Part shown: positions 54,701-60,997 of the stretch, piece after piece | How positions within the stretch are numbered: the stretch's first letter is position 1 | Layout of the letters: each line of letters starts with the position of its first letter | Origin: Neorhizobium sp. NCHU2750 | Lineage (GTDB): Bacteria; Pseudomonadota; Alphaproteobacteria; Rhizobiales; Rhizobiaceae | Reading direction: 5' to 3' | Length of the DNA: 64,000 bases | NCBI RefSeq assembly: GCF_003597675.1 | Contig: NZ_CP030830.1 | Span: forward strand, 1 to 64,000 | Program-made: the position numbers and the translations under genes | Notes under the pieces: generated by a model | Told to the model about the DNA's origin: nothing | Databases searched by the model: none | The model's input: only the letters and a program-made list of their open reading frames with translations

Positions 54701-55174
54701 AGCCTCTTTTTGCACCAGGTTATCGCAGAGCTACCGGACGAGCAGCAGAAGATGATCCGCAAGGCGCGTAACCGCGATTCCATTCTCGAGGGCCGCCGTA
54801 TTCTCGTCGTGGAAGATGATGTCCGCAACGTGTATGCTTTGACCAACATCCTCGAGCCTCGAGGCGCGATCGTCACGATTGCCCGCAACGGTCAAGAAGC
54901 AATCACTGCTTTGGAGAAGGCCTCCCAGCCTGATGCTCCCATGGTCGATCTCGTGTTGATGGACGTAATGATGCCGGTCATGGACGGTCTGACCGCAACG
55001 CGAGAGATCCGCAATAACCCGGCGTGGAAGAAGTTGCCGATCCTGACGCTGACGGCGAAGGCGATGCCCGACGACCAGCAACGCTGCATTGAGGCGGGAG
55101 CCAACGACTACATGGCCAAGCCGCTCGACGTAGAGAAGCTGTTGTCCCTAGTGCGGGTGTGGATGCCGAAATGA
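51734..55174 (+). CDS. CHASE3-GAF hybrid histidine kinase with three receiver domains
   Basis: 1146-residue membrane sensor. TM1 (about 16-36) and TM2 (about 193-213) bracket a CHASE3 periplasmic domain (QDAETGQRGFLLTF). A GAF domain (about 235-380) and a long glutamine/glutamate-rich coiled coil (about 385-475) follow. HisKA carries phospho-acceptor H485 in NMSHELRTPLNSS, and HATPase_c shows the N-box LKNLLSNAIKFT and G-boxes DTGIGIA and GTGLGLS. Receivers lie at about 752-873 (VILDVGLPD), 875-995 (VLDLALPD) and 1022-1145 (LVLMDVMMP). The stop overlaps cheR as ATGA. Multi-receiver layout implies phosphorelay branching. Confidence 0.95.
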   Translation: MNKKSASHFSNGFLGLDYGVALGLVGTLVFFVISGLVSFYNLQALDDGNQRIVRTHVAIVALDELLSRVQDAETGQRGFLLTFNDSYLGPYNAALQAIPAKFDDIDRLTADNSGQGQRLATLKRRVAAKLDELQQTIDLRRSQGLDAAMAVVNTDRGKEEMDAIRAQIAAMAQREGEARVQRIAEMKSAQQTALASTMLSGLLGVMLTLAIGFLIRRATIARRREEWLQSGQVELAAAMMGDQPIEQLGNSILEFLVRYVGGVAGAAFVGTSDVFQRVAAYGVPDATALPARFRQREGLLGQAAAEGRPMVFGEVPDGYLSFGSALGQHKPGHIAIFPGVLDGDVNSVIEIGFLRAIDPLVETFLARASEAVAIAVRSATYRSELQNLLEETQRQSEELQTQSEELRVSNEELEEQGRALKESQTRLEQQQAELEQTNSQLEQQTQELEAQRDNLERVNASVELKARELEQASQYKSDFLANMSHELRTPLNSSLILAKLLADNPDENLTADQVKYAQTIQSSGNDLLNLINDILDLSKIEAGHVEIRPEAVVVERVANNLRQMFQPLVTDKNLDFAVELAADIPVAIETDPLRLEQVLKNLLSNAIKFTGSGRVTLSIRPAGAGRISFAVTDTGIGIAADQQQRIFEAFHQADGTISRRYGGTGLGLSISRQLVRLLGGSIDLTSRPGEGSTFTVTVPEAYDPSFVVPRDATPRVAAVTVGTQPPVGPERHQPARPALTVEDDRATLSSTKRVLLVIEDDASFAAIVRDLSREMGFQSLVAGTAEEALRLAKEYKPSAVILDVGLPDQSGLAVLDRLKHDVETRHIPIHMISAEDHTETAFSLGAVGYVVKPVMREQLVEVLEKLEDKLSQNVRRILIVEDDPVQSDAVARLLGSRGVETVTAGTAAECLELLKDQTFDCMVLDLALPDASGYSLLETLSQESAYAFPPVIVYTGRELSQDDEQRLRRYSKSIIIKGAKSPERLLDEVSLFLHQVIAELPDEQQKMIRKARNRDSILEGRRILVVEDDVRNVYALTNILEPRGAIVTIARNGQEAITALEKASQPDAPMVDLVLMDVMMPVMDGLTATREIRNNPAWKKLPILTLTAKAMPDDQQRCIEAGANDYMAKPLDVEKLLSLVRVWMPK

Positions 55175-56013
55175 CTAGAGCGGAACCATCCGAGAAAGTC
55201 GAGGATATCGAGATCAGGCTGCTGTTGGAGGCGCTATTTCTCACCTATCACTACGACTTCCGCAACTATGCGATGGCCTCGATCAAGCGCCGGTTGCGGC
55301 AGGCACAGCAGGGGCTTGGCTTTTCAACCATTTCGGCGATGCAGGAAAGTGTCCTGCACGATGCGTCCATGCTGCCGCGACTTCTGGGGTACCTGACTGT
55401 TCAGGTCAGCGAGATGTTCCGGGATCCGAGCTATTTCAGGACACTGCGTGAAAGCGTTATTCCCCATCTGCGAACCTACCCCTCCTTGAAGGTTTGGATC
55501 GCGGGATGCAGCGGCGGCGAAGAGCTCTATTCCATGGTCATTCTTTTCCGGGAGGAAGGTCTGGAGGAGCGCACGCTCTTTTATGCGACGGACATCAATG
55601 CCGAGGCGCTGGCCACGGCGGAAGCTGGTATTTATGCTTTGGACCGTGTCCAACTCTTTACCGAGAACCATCGAAAGTCCGGCGGGAAATCATCTCTGTC
55701 TGAATATTATCAGGCGGCCTATGGCCGGGCCTCTTTCGATAAGAGCCTGCGGCGCAACGTCGTGTTCTCGGACCATAGCCTGGTGACGGACGCAGTCTTT
55801 GCTGAGATGCACCTGATCTCCTGCCGCAATGTGCTTATTTATTTCGATCGAGACTTGCAGGACCGTGCGATTGGGCTTTTTGACGCCTCGATGGTCAGGA
55901 AGGGTTTTCTCGGACTTGGGTCTAAGGAAAGCCTGCGGTTCTCACGGCATGCAGGCTCCTTCGAGGAGTTCTCGCGTGAGGAGAAGATCTTCCAGAAGAA
56001 GGGCCAAGGATGA
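55171..56013 (+). CDS. cheR: CheR-type protein-glutamate methyltransferase
   Basis: 284-residue SAM-dependent methyltransferase. An N-terminal helical CheR domain (IEIRLLLEALFLTYHYDFRNYAMASIKRRLRQ) is followed by the Rossmann domain: FRDPSYFRTLRESVIPHL, then KVWIAGCSGGEELYSMVILF (SAM motif), ATDINAEAL, and MHLISCRNVLIYFDRDLQ. No chemoreceptor gene is nearby; it is coupled (4-base overlaps) to the hybrid kinase and to cheB, so its substrate may be the kinase coiled coil. The ATG at 55171 is preferred to one at 55159. Confidence 0.94.
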   Translation: MTRAEPSEKVEDIEIRLLLEALFLTYHYDFRNYAMASIKRRLRQAQQGLGFSTISAMQESVLHDASMLPRLLGYLTVQVSEMFRDPSYFRTLRESVIPHLRTYPSLKVWIAGCSGGEELYSMVILFREEGLEERTLFYATDINAEALATAEAGIYALDRVQLFTENHRKSGGKSSLSEYYQAAYGRASFDKSLRRNVVFSDHSLVTDAVFAEMHLISCRNVLIYFDRDLQDRAIGLFDASMVRKGFLGLGSKESLRFSRHAGSFEEFSREEKIFQKKGQG

Positions 56014-56570
56014 GCAGCTTTCAAGCGGTCGTCATCGGGGCATCGGCTGGCGCGCTTGAGGCGCTTTCTGCCATCCTTCCGTATTTGCCGGCAAGCTTCC
56101 CGGTACCTATTCTGATCGTCGTGCATATTCCTCCGGATCGACCAAGCGCACTCGCCGATCTGTTCGCCGCCAAGTGCCGGATGGCGGTGAAGGAAGCCGA
56201 AGATAAGGAGCCTTTGCTCGCCGGCACTATCTACTTTGCACCGCCCGACTATCACCTGCTCGTTGAAGTTGATAAGACAGTCGCGCTTTCGAGCGATGAA
56301 CAGGTATTTTTCTCCCGTCCATCCATCGACGTTCTGTTTGAAACCGCCGCAGATGCCTACCAGGAGAGGCTCATCGGGATTGTCCTTTCCGGCGCCAACA
56401 GCGATGGAGCAAATGGCCTGAAGACTATCATGGCAGCAGGTGGCGTCGGATTGGTGCAGAATCCAGACACGGCCTTCGCGGCAGCTATGCCAGAAGCCGC
56501 AGAAAAGATGAACCCTGACGCCGACGCCATGACACTTGCGGAAATCGCAGAATGTTTGAAAAAGGTTTGA
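56010..56570 (+). CDS. cheB: CheB-type methylesterase domain protein (no receiver)
   Basis: 186-residue protein consisting of the methylesterase/deamidase domain only. Catalytic serine is in VIGASAGALEAL, histidine in VVHIPPDRPSALADLF and aspartate in SGANSDGANGLKTI. Classical CheB has an N-terminal receiver that is absent here, so activity would not be directly phospho-regulated. It opposes the CheR encoded just upstream. Confidence 0.93.
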   Translation: MSSFQAVVIGASAGALEALSAILPYLPASFPVPILIVVHIPPDRPSALADLFAAKCRMAVKEAEDKEPLLAGTIYFAPPDYHLLVEVDKTVALSSDEQVFFSRPSIDVLFETAADAYQERLIGIVLSGANSDGANGLKTIMAAGGVGLVQNPDTAFAAAMPEAAEKMNPDADAMTLAEIAECLKKV

Positions 56571-56577
56571 GAATTTA

Positions 56578-57639
56578 ATGGACCCTGTGCCTTTTCTGCT
56601 TGTCGATGATCTGGAGGAAAACCTCCTCTCCCTAGAAGCGCTCTTACGGCGTGACGACCTCCTTTTGCTGAAAGCACGCTCTGGTGACGAGGCGCTTGAG
56701 ATATTGCTGCATAACGATGTTGCGTTGGCGCTGGTCGATGTCCAGATGCCGGGGCTTAACGGGTTCGATCTGGCCGAGCTGATGCGCGGCAATGAGCGCA
56801 CCCGCCGGATCCCAATCATTTTCGTAACGGCTGGAAGCACCGACGCTCAGCGCCGGTTTCGTGGCTATGAAGCGGGTGCAGTCGACTTCATTCAGAAGCC
56901 GATCGAGCCGGATGTTTTGCGCAGTAAAGTCGATGTGTTTTATGAGCTCTATCGGCAACGCCAAAAGCTGGCAGCCCAGCGCGACGAACTCGCTCAACAG
57001 TCGCAGGCTCTCATAGAGGCCGCTGGCCACAAGGATATCCTCCTCAAAGAAATCAACCATCGCATCAAGAACCTGTTCAGCCTGACCGCGGGTCTCATAT
57101 CCTTGAGCGCCAGGCCCGCCAAAAGCGTGGCGGAACTGGAGGCCGATTTACGCTCCCGGCTCCACGCGCTCTCACGCGCTCACGAATTGACGATGCCCGA
57201 TCTTGCCAGCGACGCCAGTGGAGGGCAGATTGCGACGACCGTAACTGCTCTTTTGAGGGCAATCGTTGCACCACACGATCACGAATTAGCATCCCGAATC
57301 GAAATCACCGGAGCGGACGCGCCACTGACCGGTGCTGCACTAACCTCGCTTGCGCTTTTACTGCACGAGCTGACCACCAATGCGGCGAAATACGGGGCTC
57401 TCTGCGTGCCCGACGGGAAGCTCACCATCAACGTCACTGCTGAAGACGAGCATCTCGAAATACAGTGGACGGAGGCAGGAGTGCTCCGCGATCAAGGCGC
57501 ACCCGATCGCGAAGGCTTTGGCTCCACCTTGGAAAAGGCAGCGCTACAAGGCTTAAACGGCAACATCGCACGGCAATGGACTAACGACGGCGTGTCTCTA
57601 CGTGTAAGAATGCCGCTGCAAAGCCTTGTCAGGGCGTAG
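56578..57639 (+). CDS. Receiver-HWE histidine kinase
   Basis: 353-residue protein. The receiver (about 1-120) shows FLLVDDLEENLL, phospho-acceptor aspartate in ALVDVQMPGLNGF, then FVTAGS and IQKPIEPD. A short coiled coil leads to the HWE kinase core: EINHRIKNLFSLTAGLISL with the acceptor histidine, then TSLALLLHELTTNAAKYGAL. It also shows the family WxE motif (IQWTEAG). A receiver in front of the kinase lets it be controlled by another kinase, plausibly the hybrid kinase upstream. Seven bases follow cheB. Confidence 0.92.
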   Translation: MDPVPFLLVDDLEENLLSLEALLRRDDLLLLKARSGDEALEILLHNDVALALVDVQMPGLNGFDLAELMRGNERTRRIPIIFVTAGSTDAQRRFRGYEAGAVDFIQKPIEPDVLRSKVDVFYELYRQRQKLAAQRDELAQQSQALIEAAGHKDILLKEINHRIKNLFSLTAGLISLSARPAKSVAELEADLRSRLHALSRAHELTMPDLASDASGGQIATTVTALLRAIVAPHDHELASRIEITGADAPLTGAALTSLALLLHELTTNAAKYGALCVPDGKLTINVTAEDEHLEIQWTEAGVLRDQGAPDREGFGSTLEKAALQGLNGNIARQWTNDGVSLRVRMPLQSLVRA

Positions 57640-57666
57640 AGCGCACCTAGTCTGTCCTTATCGCTC

Positions 57667-57696
57667 AAATGACAGAGGGAAGAGGACCTGTCATTT
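57667..57696 (+). terminator. Hairpin after the receiver-HWE kinase gene
   Basis: AAATGACAG and CTGTCATTT (9-bp perfect arms, 12-base loop) are followed 8 bases later by a run of five T residues. Probable transcription end of the kinase-cheR-cheB-HWE unit. Confidence 0.55.
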
Positions 57697-57813
57697 AGAT
57701 CGAATTTTTCGCCGACCAACGAGTGATCTCTTAGGTTTTCAACTGACTGGCTTGATTTAGCACGAGTTCCTCTAGATCATGCACGAACGCTAAAACAGTC
57801 TTCATCGATCAGA

Positions 57814-58797
57814 ATGGAAAAGCACACCGAGGAACGCCTCGCCGCCATCGTAGAGTCGTCGTTCGACGCCATCGTCAGCCGCGACCTCTCAGGCATTATT
57901 GTCAGCTGGAATGGGGCCGCTGAGCGAATGTTCGGGTATACCGAACACGAAGCGATCGGTCAGTCCATTTTCCTCATTGTCCCAGCTGACAAACGTGAAG
58001 AGGAACTCGAAATCCAGCGCCGCCTCAAGCTCGGTGAACGGATTGAAACCTTCGAGACTTTTCGTCGTCACCAAAACGGAATGCGCATTCCGATTTCCAT
58101 CACGATATCGCCCATCAAGAGCCAAAGTGGAGATCTCGTTGGCGCATCGAGTATAGCCAGAGATATTTCTCAAACGAAGGAAAGCGAACGGCGGCTTCAG
58201 CTGCTGATGCGAGAGATCAATCATCGCGTCAAAAATCAGTATGCGGTCATACTTTCGGTGATTAAGCAGACAGCGGCCCGATCAATTTCGGTCGGTGAGT
58301 TTGAAGCCAGGATTCGCGAGCGTATCATGGCCCTATCTCACTCCCATGATCTACTATCCCATGTGGATTGGGCCGGCGTCAGTCTTGCAGACCTCGTCGA
58401 GCATCAGATCAAACCGTTCACGAGTATCCGAACGGTCAAGGCCAGCGGACCTGAAATAGCGCTCGGCGCAAACGCCGTCCTCAATCTTGGAATGGCGCTG
58501 CACGAACTCATCATGAATTCCATACGGTTCGGCGCGACTGCAGACGGGGATGTTTCTGTTACATGGAGGGTCGTTCATGCAGGGAATGGCCACGATCAGA
58601 TGTTCGAATTGACATGGTCGGAGCCCTCGCATGATCCCAACGATATTTTGGAGCAGGAAAACGGGTTTGGCTCCCTGGCGCTGCTGCGCATCGTGCCGTC
58701 AGCACTGTCGGCAGAGGCGACTTGGGCTGCAGACAGTAGCCAGATCGTATGGAACCTCTCCGCGCCCTTGGCACATATCAAAGTAAAGGCTGACTAA
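57814..58797 (+). CDS. PAS-HWE histidine kinase
   Basis: 327-residue cytoplasmic kinase. PAS (about 5-130): VESSFDAIVSRDLSGIIVSWNGAAERMFGYTEHEAIG to a PAC-like GASSIARDISQTK. HWE core: MREINHRVKNQYAVILSVIKQTAAR, then LGMALHELIMNSIRFGA and the WxE motif in FELTWSEPSH, with the G-box at NGFGSLALLRI. HWE kinases feed the PhyR/NepR/EcfG general stress response in related bacteria. It stands alone between two hairpins, before the stress genes. Confidence 0.92.
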   Translation: MEKHTEERLAAIVESSFDAIVSRDLSGIIVSWNGAAERMFGYTEHEAIGQSIFLIVPADKREEELEIQRRLKLGERIETFETFRRHQNGMRIPISITISPIKSQSGDLVGASSIARDISQTKESERRLQLLMREINHRVKNQYAVILSVIKQTAARSISVGEFEARIRERIMALSHSHDLLSHVDWAGVSLADLVEHQIKPFTSIRTVKASGPEIALGANAVLNLGMALHELIMNSIRFGATADGDVSVTWRVVHAGNGHDQMFELTWSEPSHDPNDILEQENGFGSLALLRIVPSALSAEATWAADSSQIVWNLSAPLAHIKVKAD

Positions 58798-58802
58798 GGG
58801 GC

Positions 58803-58828
58803 GGAACAAAAGCCGATACCTTCTTGTT
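58803..58828 (+). promoter_or_regulatory. EcfG-type general-stress promoter of the CsbD gene
   Basis: GGAAC (58803-58807), 17 bases, TGTT (58825-58828), close to the alphaproteobacterial EcfG consensus GGAAC-N16/17-CGTT, 34 bases before the CsbD start. Confidence 0.65.
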
Positions 58829-58862
58829 TTCTCGTTGGACTGAAAACAAAGGAGGAAACATC

Positions 58863-59066
58863 ATGGACTGGAACCGTGTTGAAGGTAACTGGAAGCAGGC
58901 CAAGGGCAAGATCAAGGAACAGTGGGGCAAACTCACGGACGATGATCTCGATGTCATCAACGGCAAGCGCGACCAGCTCGAGGGTAAAATCCAGGAGCGG
59001 TACGGCTATGAAAAGGACCGCGCCACAAAGGACGTCGATGACTGGTATGGACGCCAAACCTGGTAA
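58863..59066 (+). CDS. CsbD-family stress protein
   Basis: 67-residue hydrophilic protein of the CsbD/YjbJ family. ATG 58863 follows AAAGGAGGAAAC. The family core is MDWNRVEGNWKQAKGKIKEQWGKLTDDDLDVINGKRDQLEGKIQERYGY. Members are induced by general stress; the molecular role is unknown. An EcfG-like promoter upstream and a clean terminator downstream make it a single-gene transcription unit. Confidence 0.95.
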   Translation: MDWNRVEGNWKQAKGKIKEQWGKLTDDDLDVINGKRDQLEGKIQERYGYEKDRATKDVDDWYGRQTW

Positions 59067-59075
59067 TTCAGAGGA

Positions 59076-59096
59076 CCCCGCTACGGCGGGGTTTTT
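59076..59096 (+). terminator. Rho-independent terminator of the CsbD gene
   Basis: CCCCGC-TACG-GCGGGG stem-loop followed directly by TTTTT, 9 bases after the stop codon. Confidence 0.9.
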
Positions 59097-59123
59097 CTTT
59101 TCAACCAATTGCTTAGCAAAGAC

Positions 59124-59148
59124 GGAACTATTTCGGCGGCGTGGAGTT
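59124..59148 (+). promoter_or_regulatory. EcfG-type general-stress promoter of the PRC-barrel gene
   Basis: GGAAC (59124-59128), 17 bases, GTT (59146-59148), i.e. GGAAC-N16-aGTT, 51 bases before the gene start. Confidence 0.6.
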
Positions 59149-59199
59149 TCAGACCGCCACGGAACTCCGTGAGAACAATAAATAGCGAGGAAACACCCA

Positions 59200-59679
59200 A
59201 TGAAAACGCTCATCGCCGCCACTCTCGCCCTCGGTACCATGACGTCTGCAGTCTACGCGCAGCAACCCGCAGCCCCGGCAGCGCAGCCCGCTGCGCCGGA
59301 GGCCGCTGCTTCGGGTGCCGACGCCACTATGGTTGGCCCGGGAATTACGATGGGCAAGGCGGCCACAATGCCGCTCAAGACTGTTGAGATCAAGGATACC
59401 GATCTCGTGACGTCGAAGCTTGTAGGGCTCAACATCTACAACAAGGAGAACGAGGAGATCGGCGAAATCTCCGACGTCGTCATCGGTGGCGGCAAGTCCG
59501 TAATCGGTATCGTTGCGAGCGTTGGCGGTTTTCTGGGTATCGGCGCAAGCTATGTCGTGATCGATCCGGCTTCGATGGCGCTGGCAGACGACAACGGCAC
59601 CTGGAAGGCTTATGTCGATACGAACAAGGATAGCCTCTCGGCTGCTCCGAAGTTCGATTATGACAAGCTGAAAAAGTAA
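59200..59679 (+). CDS. Exported PRC-barrel domain protein
   Basis: 159 residues. The signal peptide MKTLIAATLALGTMTSAVYA is followed by a low-complexity Ala/Pro linker (about 21-45). The PRC-barrel (about 65-140) reads LVTSKLVGLNIYNKENEEIGEISDVVIG, then SVIGIVASVGGFLGIGASYVVID. Periplasmic PRC-barrel proteins of this size are common stress-induced genes in rhizobia; the function is unknown. AGCGAGGAAA ribosome site before ATG 59200. Confidence 0.93.
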   Translation: MKTLIAATLALGTMTSAVYAQQPAAPAAQPAAPEAAASGADATMVGPGITMGKAATMPLKTVEIKDTDLVTSKLVGLNIYNKENEEIGEISDVVIGGGKSVIGIVASVGGFLGIGASYVVIDPASMALADDNGTWKAYVDTNKDSLSAAPKFDYDKLKK

Positions 59680-59740
59680 TCAGTGCGCATCATGATCCGC
59701 GAGCCACGGATGTACTGGCGCGGGTCGATGGGACTTTGGT

Positions 59741-59770
59741 AAGGCCGGTGCGAGAGATCGCCCGGCCTTT
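59741..59770 (+). terminator. Terminator after the PRC-barrel gene
   Basis: AAGGCCGG (59741-59748) pairs with CCGGCCTT (59762-59769). Inside, GCGA-GAGA-TCGC extends the stem with a GAGA tetraloop; a short T-run follows. Confidence 0.75.
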
Positions 59771-59895
59771 CGCGCATCGTTCGGGTCACTCCACCTGCTT
59801 TGGCGAGTTCATCGCGGGTTGAGACGTTCGCAGATAACTAGCGCATCATAGGTGAATTGGGAGCCGTGTGAGCACCCGGTCGGTAGGATTGCGGG

Positions 59896-59926
59896 AAAAA
59901 GAGGGCCGCCGCGCAAATGGCGGCCC
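59896..59926 (-). terminator. Rho-independent terminator of the DUF2171 gene
   Basis: Minus strand: GGGCCGCC, 8-base loop, GGCGGCCC, then TCTTTTT. It lies 8 bases past the stop codon at 59934. Confidence 0.85.
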
Positions 59927-59933
59927 GTTGAAA

Positions 59934-60167
59934 TCAGTTTAGCGTCTGCCACTGACTGCGGACGTCGTCGGCCGACTTTGAGAGGTGTACATGTTCATCC
60001 ACGTGATCGACCCAGTCGAGCGGGATCAGGTGGTGCTTGCCATCCTCGGAGTCGGTCCTCGTCAACTTGATACGTGATGTGCCGTCCATATGATCGACCG
60101 TCCCGACATGCGCGCCGTCGGCGGCGATCACTTCCATATGCTCGCGTACTTGTTCTGCAGTAGCCAT
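59934..60167 (-). CDS. DUF2171 family small stress protein
   Basis: 77 residues. ATG 60167 has GGAGG with a good spacer. The sequence MATAEQVREHMEVIAADGAHVGTVDHMDG.. SRIKLTR and HHLIPLDWVDHVDEHVHLS is the PRC-barrel-like DUF2171 family; function unknown. Monocistronic, with an EcfG-type promoter upstream and strong terminator downstream. Confidence 0.92.
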   Translation of the reverse strand: MATAEQVREHMEVIAADGAHVGTVDHMDGTSRIKLTRTDSEDGKHHLIPLDWVDHVDEHVHLSKSADDVRSQWQTLN

Positions 60168-60201
60168 TGTTTCCTCCGGTTCTATTTGGGTGGCCGTCCA
60201 A

Positions 60202-60226
60202 AACATTAGGAGTCAAGGATTGTTCC
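60202..60226 (-). promoter_or_regulatory. EcfG-type general-stress promoter of the DUF2171 gene
   Basis: Minus strand: GGAAC (60222-60226), 17 bases, GTT (60202-60204), i.e. GGAAC-N16-tGTT, 34 bases before the start codon. Same architecture as the CsbD and PRC-barrel promoters. Confidence 0.65.
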
Positions 60227-60349
60227 TGACGAGGCGAGCGTCAGCTCGGCGGCGCAGCGGAATGATCGACTGATGCGCAAAAACGAAGAGGCATCTTGAA
60301 TTTGTGCCGGATCCCATCACATCGCTCAGCGCTGTGAAGGAAGACTGGA

Positions 60350-60610
60350 ATGCCATCATTTTTAGAAACCACGTTCGGGCCGGTCGAGTTGGAAATCATC
60401 GACATTGCGCTGCAGTCTTGGAGAACTCGGTTCGGCCTGACCAAAGACGATCCCGACGCAGTGATCGCCGCCGAAATCTGCCTCAATCTTTTCCGTGAGG
60501 GATACAATACCTTGCCTGACCTGGTTCAGGCCATGGATCGCCACAAGGCGCTAGCCGATATTGCTGCGGCCAACGACCTACCCAGAGCCCGCAGGCGAGC
60601 GAGCAGCTGA
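60350..60610 (+). CDS. Hypothetical small protein
   Basis: 86 residues, not assigned to a family. ATG 60350 has GAAGGA upstream. The predicted helical sequence FGPVELEIIDIALQSWRTRFGLTKDDPDAVIAAEICLNLFREGYNTLPDLVQAM looks like a genuine small soluble protein, with a basic tail RARRRASS. It ends directly against the stop of the convergent response-regulator gene. Confidence 0.65.
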   Translation: MPSFLETTFGPVELEIIDIALQSWRTRFGLTKDDPDAVIAAEICLNLFREGYNTLPDLVQAMDRHKALADIAAANDLPRARRRASS

Positions 60611-60997
60611 TCAAGCGCCCATCATACTGTGAATTGTCTCGATGATCTGTTCCTCGCGGTAAGGCTTCGAGAAGAAGATGGTCTCGGCCGGAATGAGATC
60701 GCCCGGGTCGTCGACATGGCCAGACACGATAATGATCTTGATCGGTGGCCAGCGATCCCGGATGATGGCGGCAAGCCGCATCCCATCCACCCCGCGCGGC
60801 ATGTCGACGTCGGTCATGACAACGCGGATATCGTTGCGGGCTTCGAGTATCTTGACAGCCTCTGTCGCGTCGGCTGCGGGTATAGCCTCGTATCCGGCCA
60901 TCTCGATCAGATCGATAGCCGCGAGCCGCAGCAGTGGTTCATCCTCAACTACGAGAACAGCGGGTGGTGTCAGAGATTTAGGCATTGCGCTCATCAT
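60611..60997 (-). CDS. Single-domain response regulator
   Basis: 128 residues, receiver only. Acidic pair in VLVVEDEPLLRL, phospho-acceptor aspartate in VVMTDVDMPRGVDGMRL, serine switch in IIIVSGH and lysine in IFFSKPYREEQI. No output domain, so it acts by relay or protein contact. The start overlaps the stop of the upstream HWE kinase (ATGA), which is its likely kinase. Confidence 0.95.
   Translation of the reverse strand: MMSAMPKSLTPPAVLVVEDEPLLRLAAIDLIEMAGYEAIPAADATEAVKILEARNDIRVVMTDVDMPRGVDGMRLAAIIRDRWPPIKIIIVSGHVDDPGDLIPAETIFFSKPYREEQIIETIHSMMGA

Larger units (their letters stand above)
59680..59933. other. Convergent intergenic region
   Basis: No gene in 254 bases. It holds the two facing terminators listed at 59741-59770 and 59896-59926. 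Confidence 0.6.
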
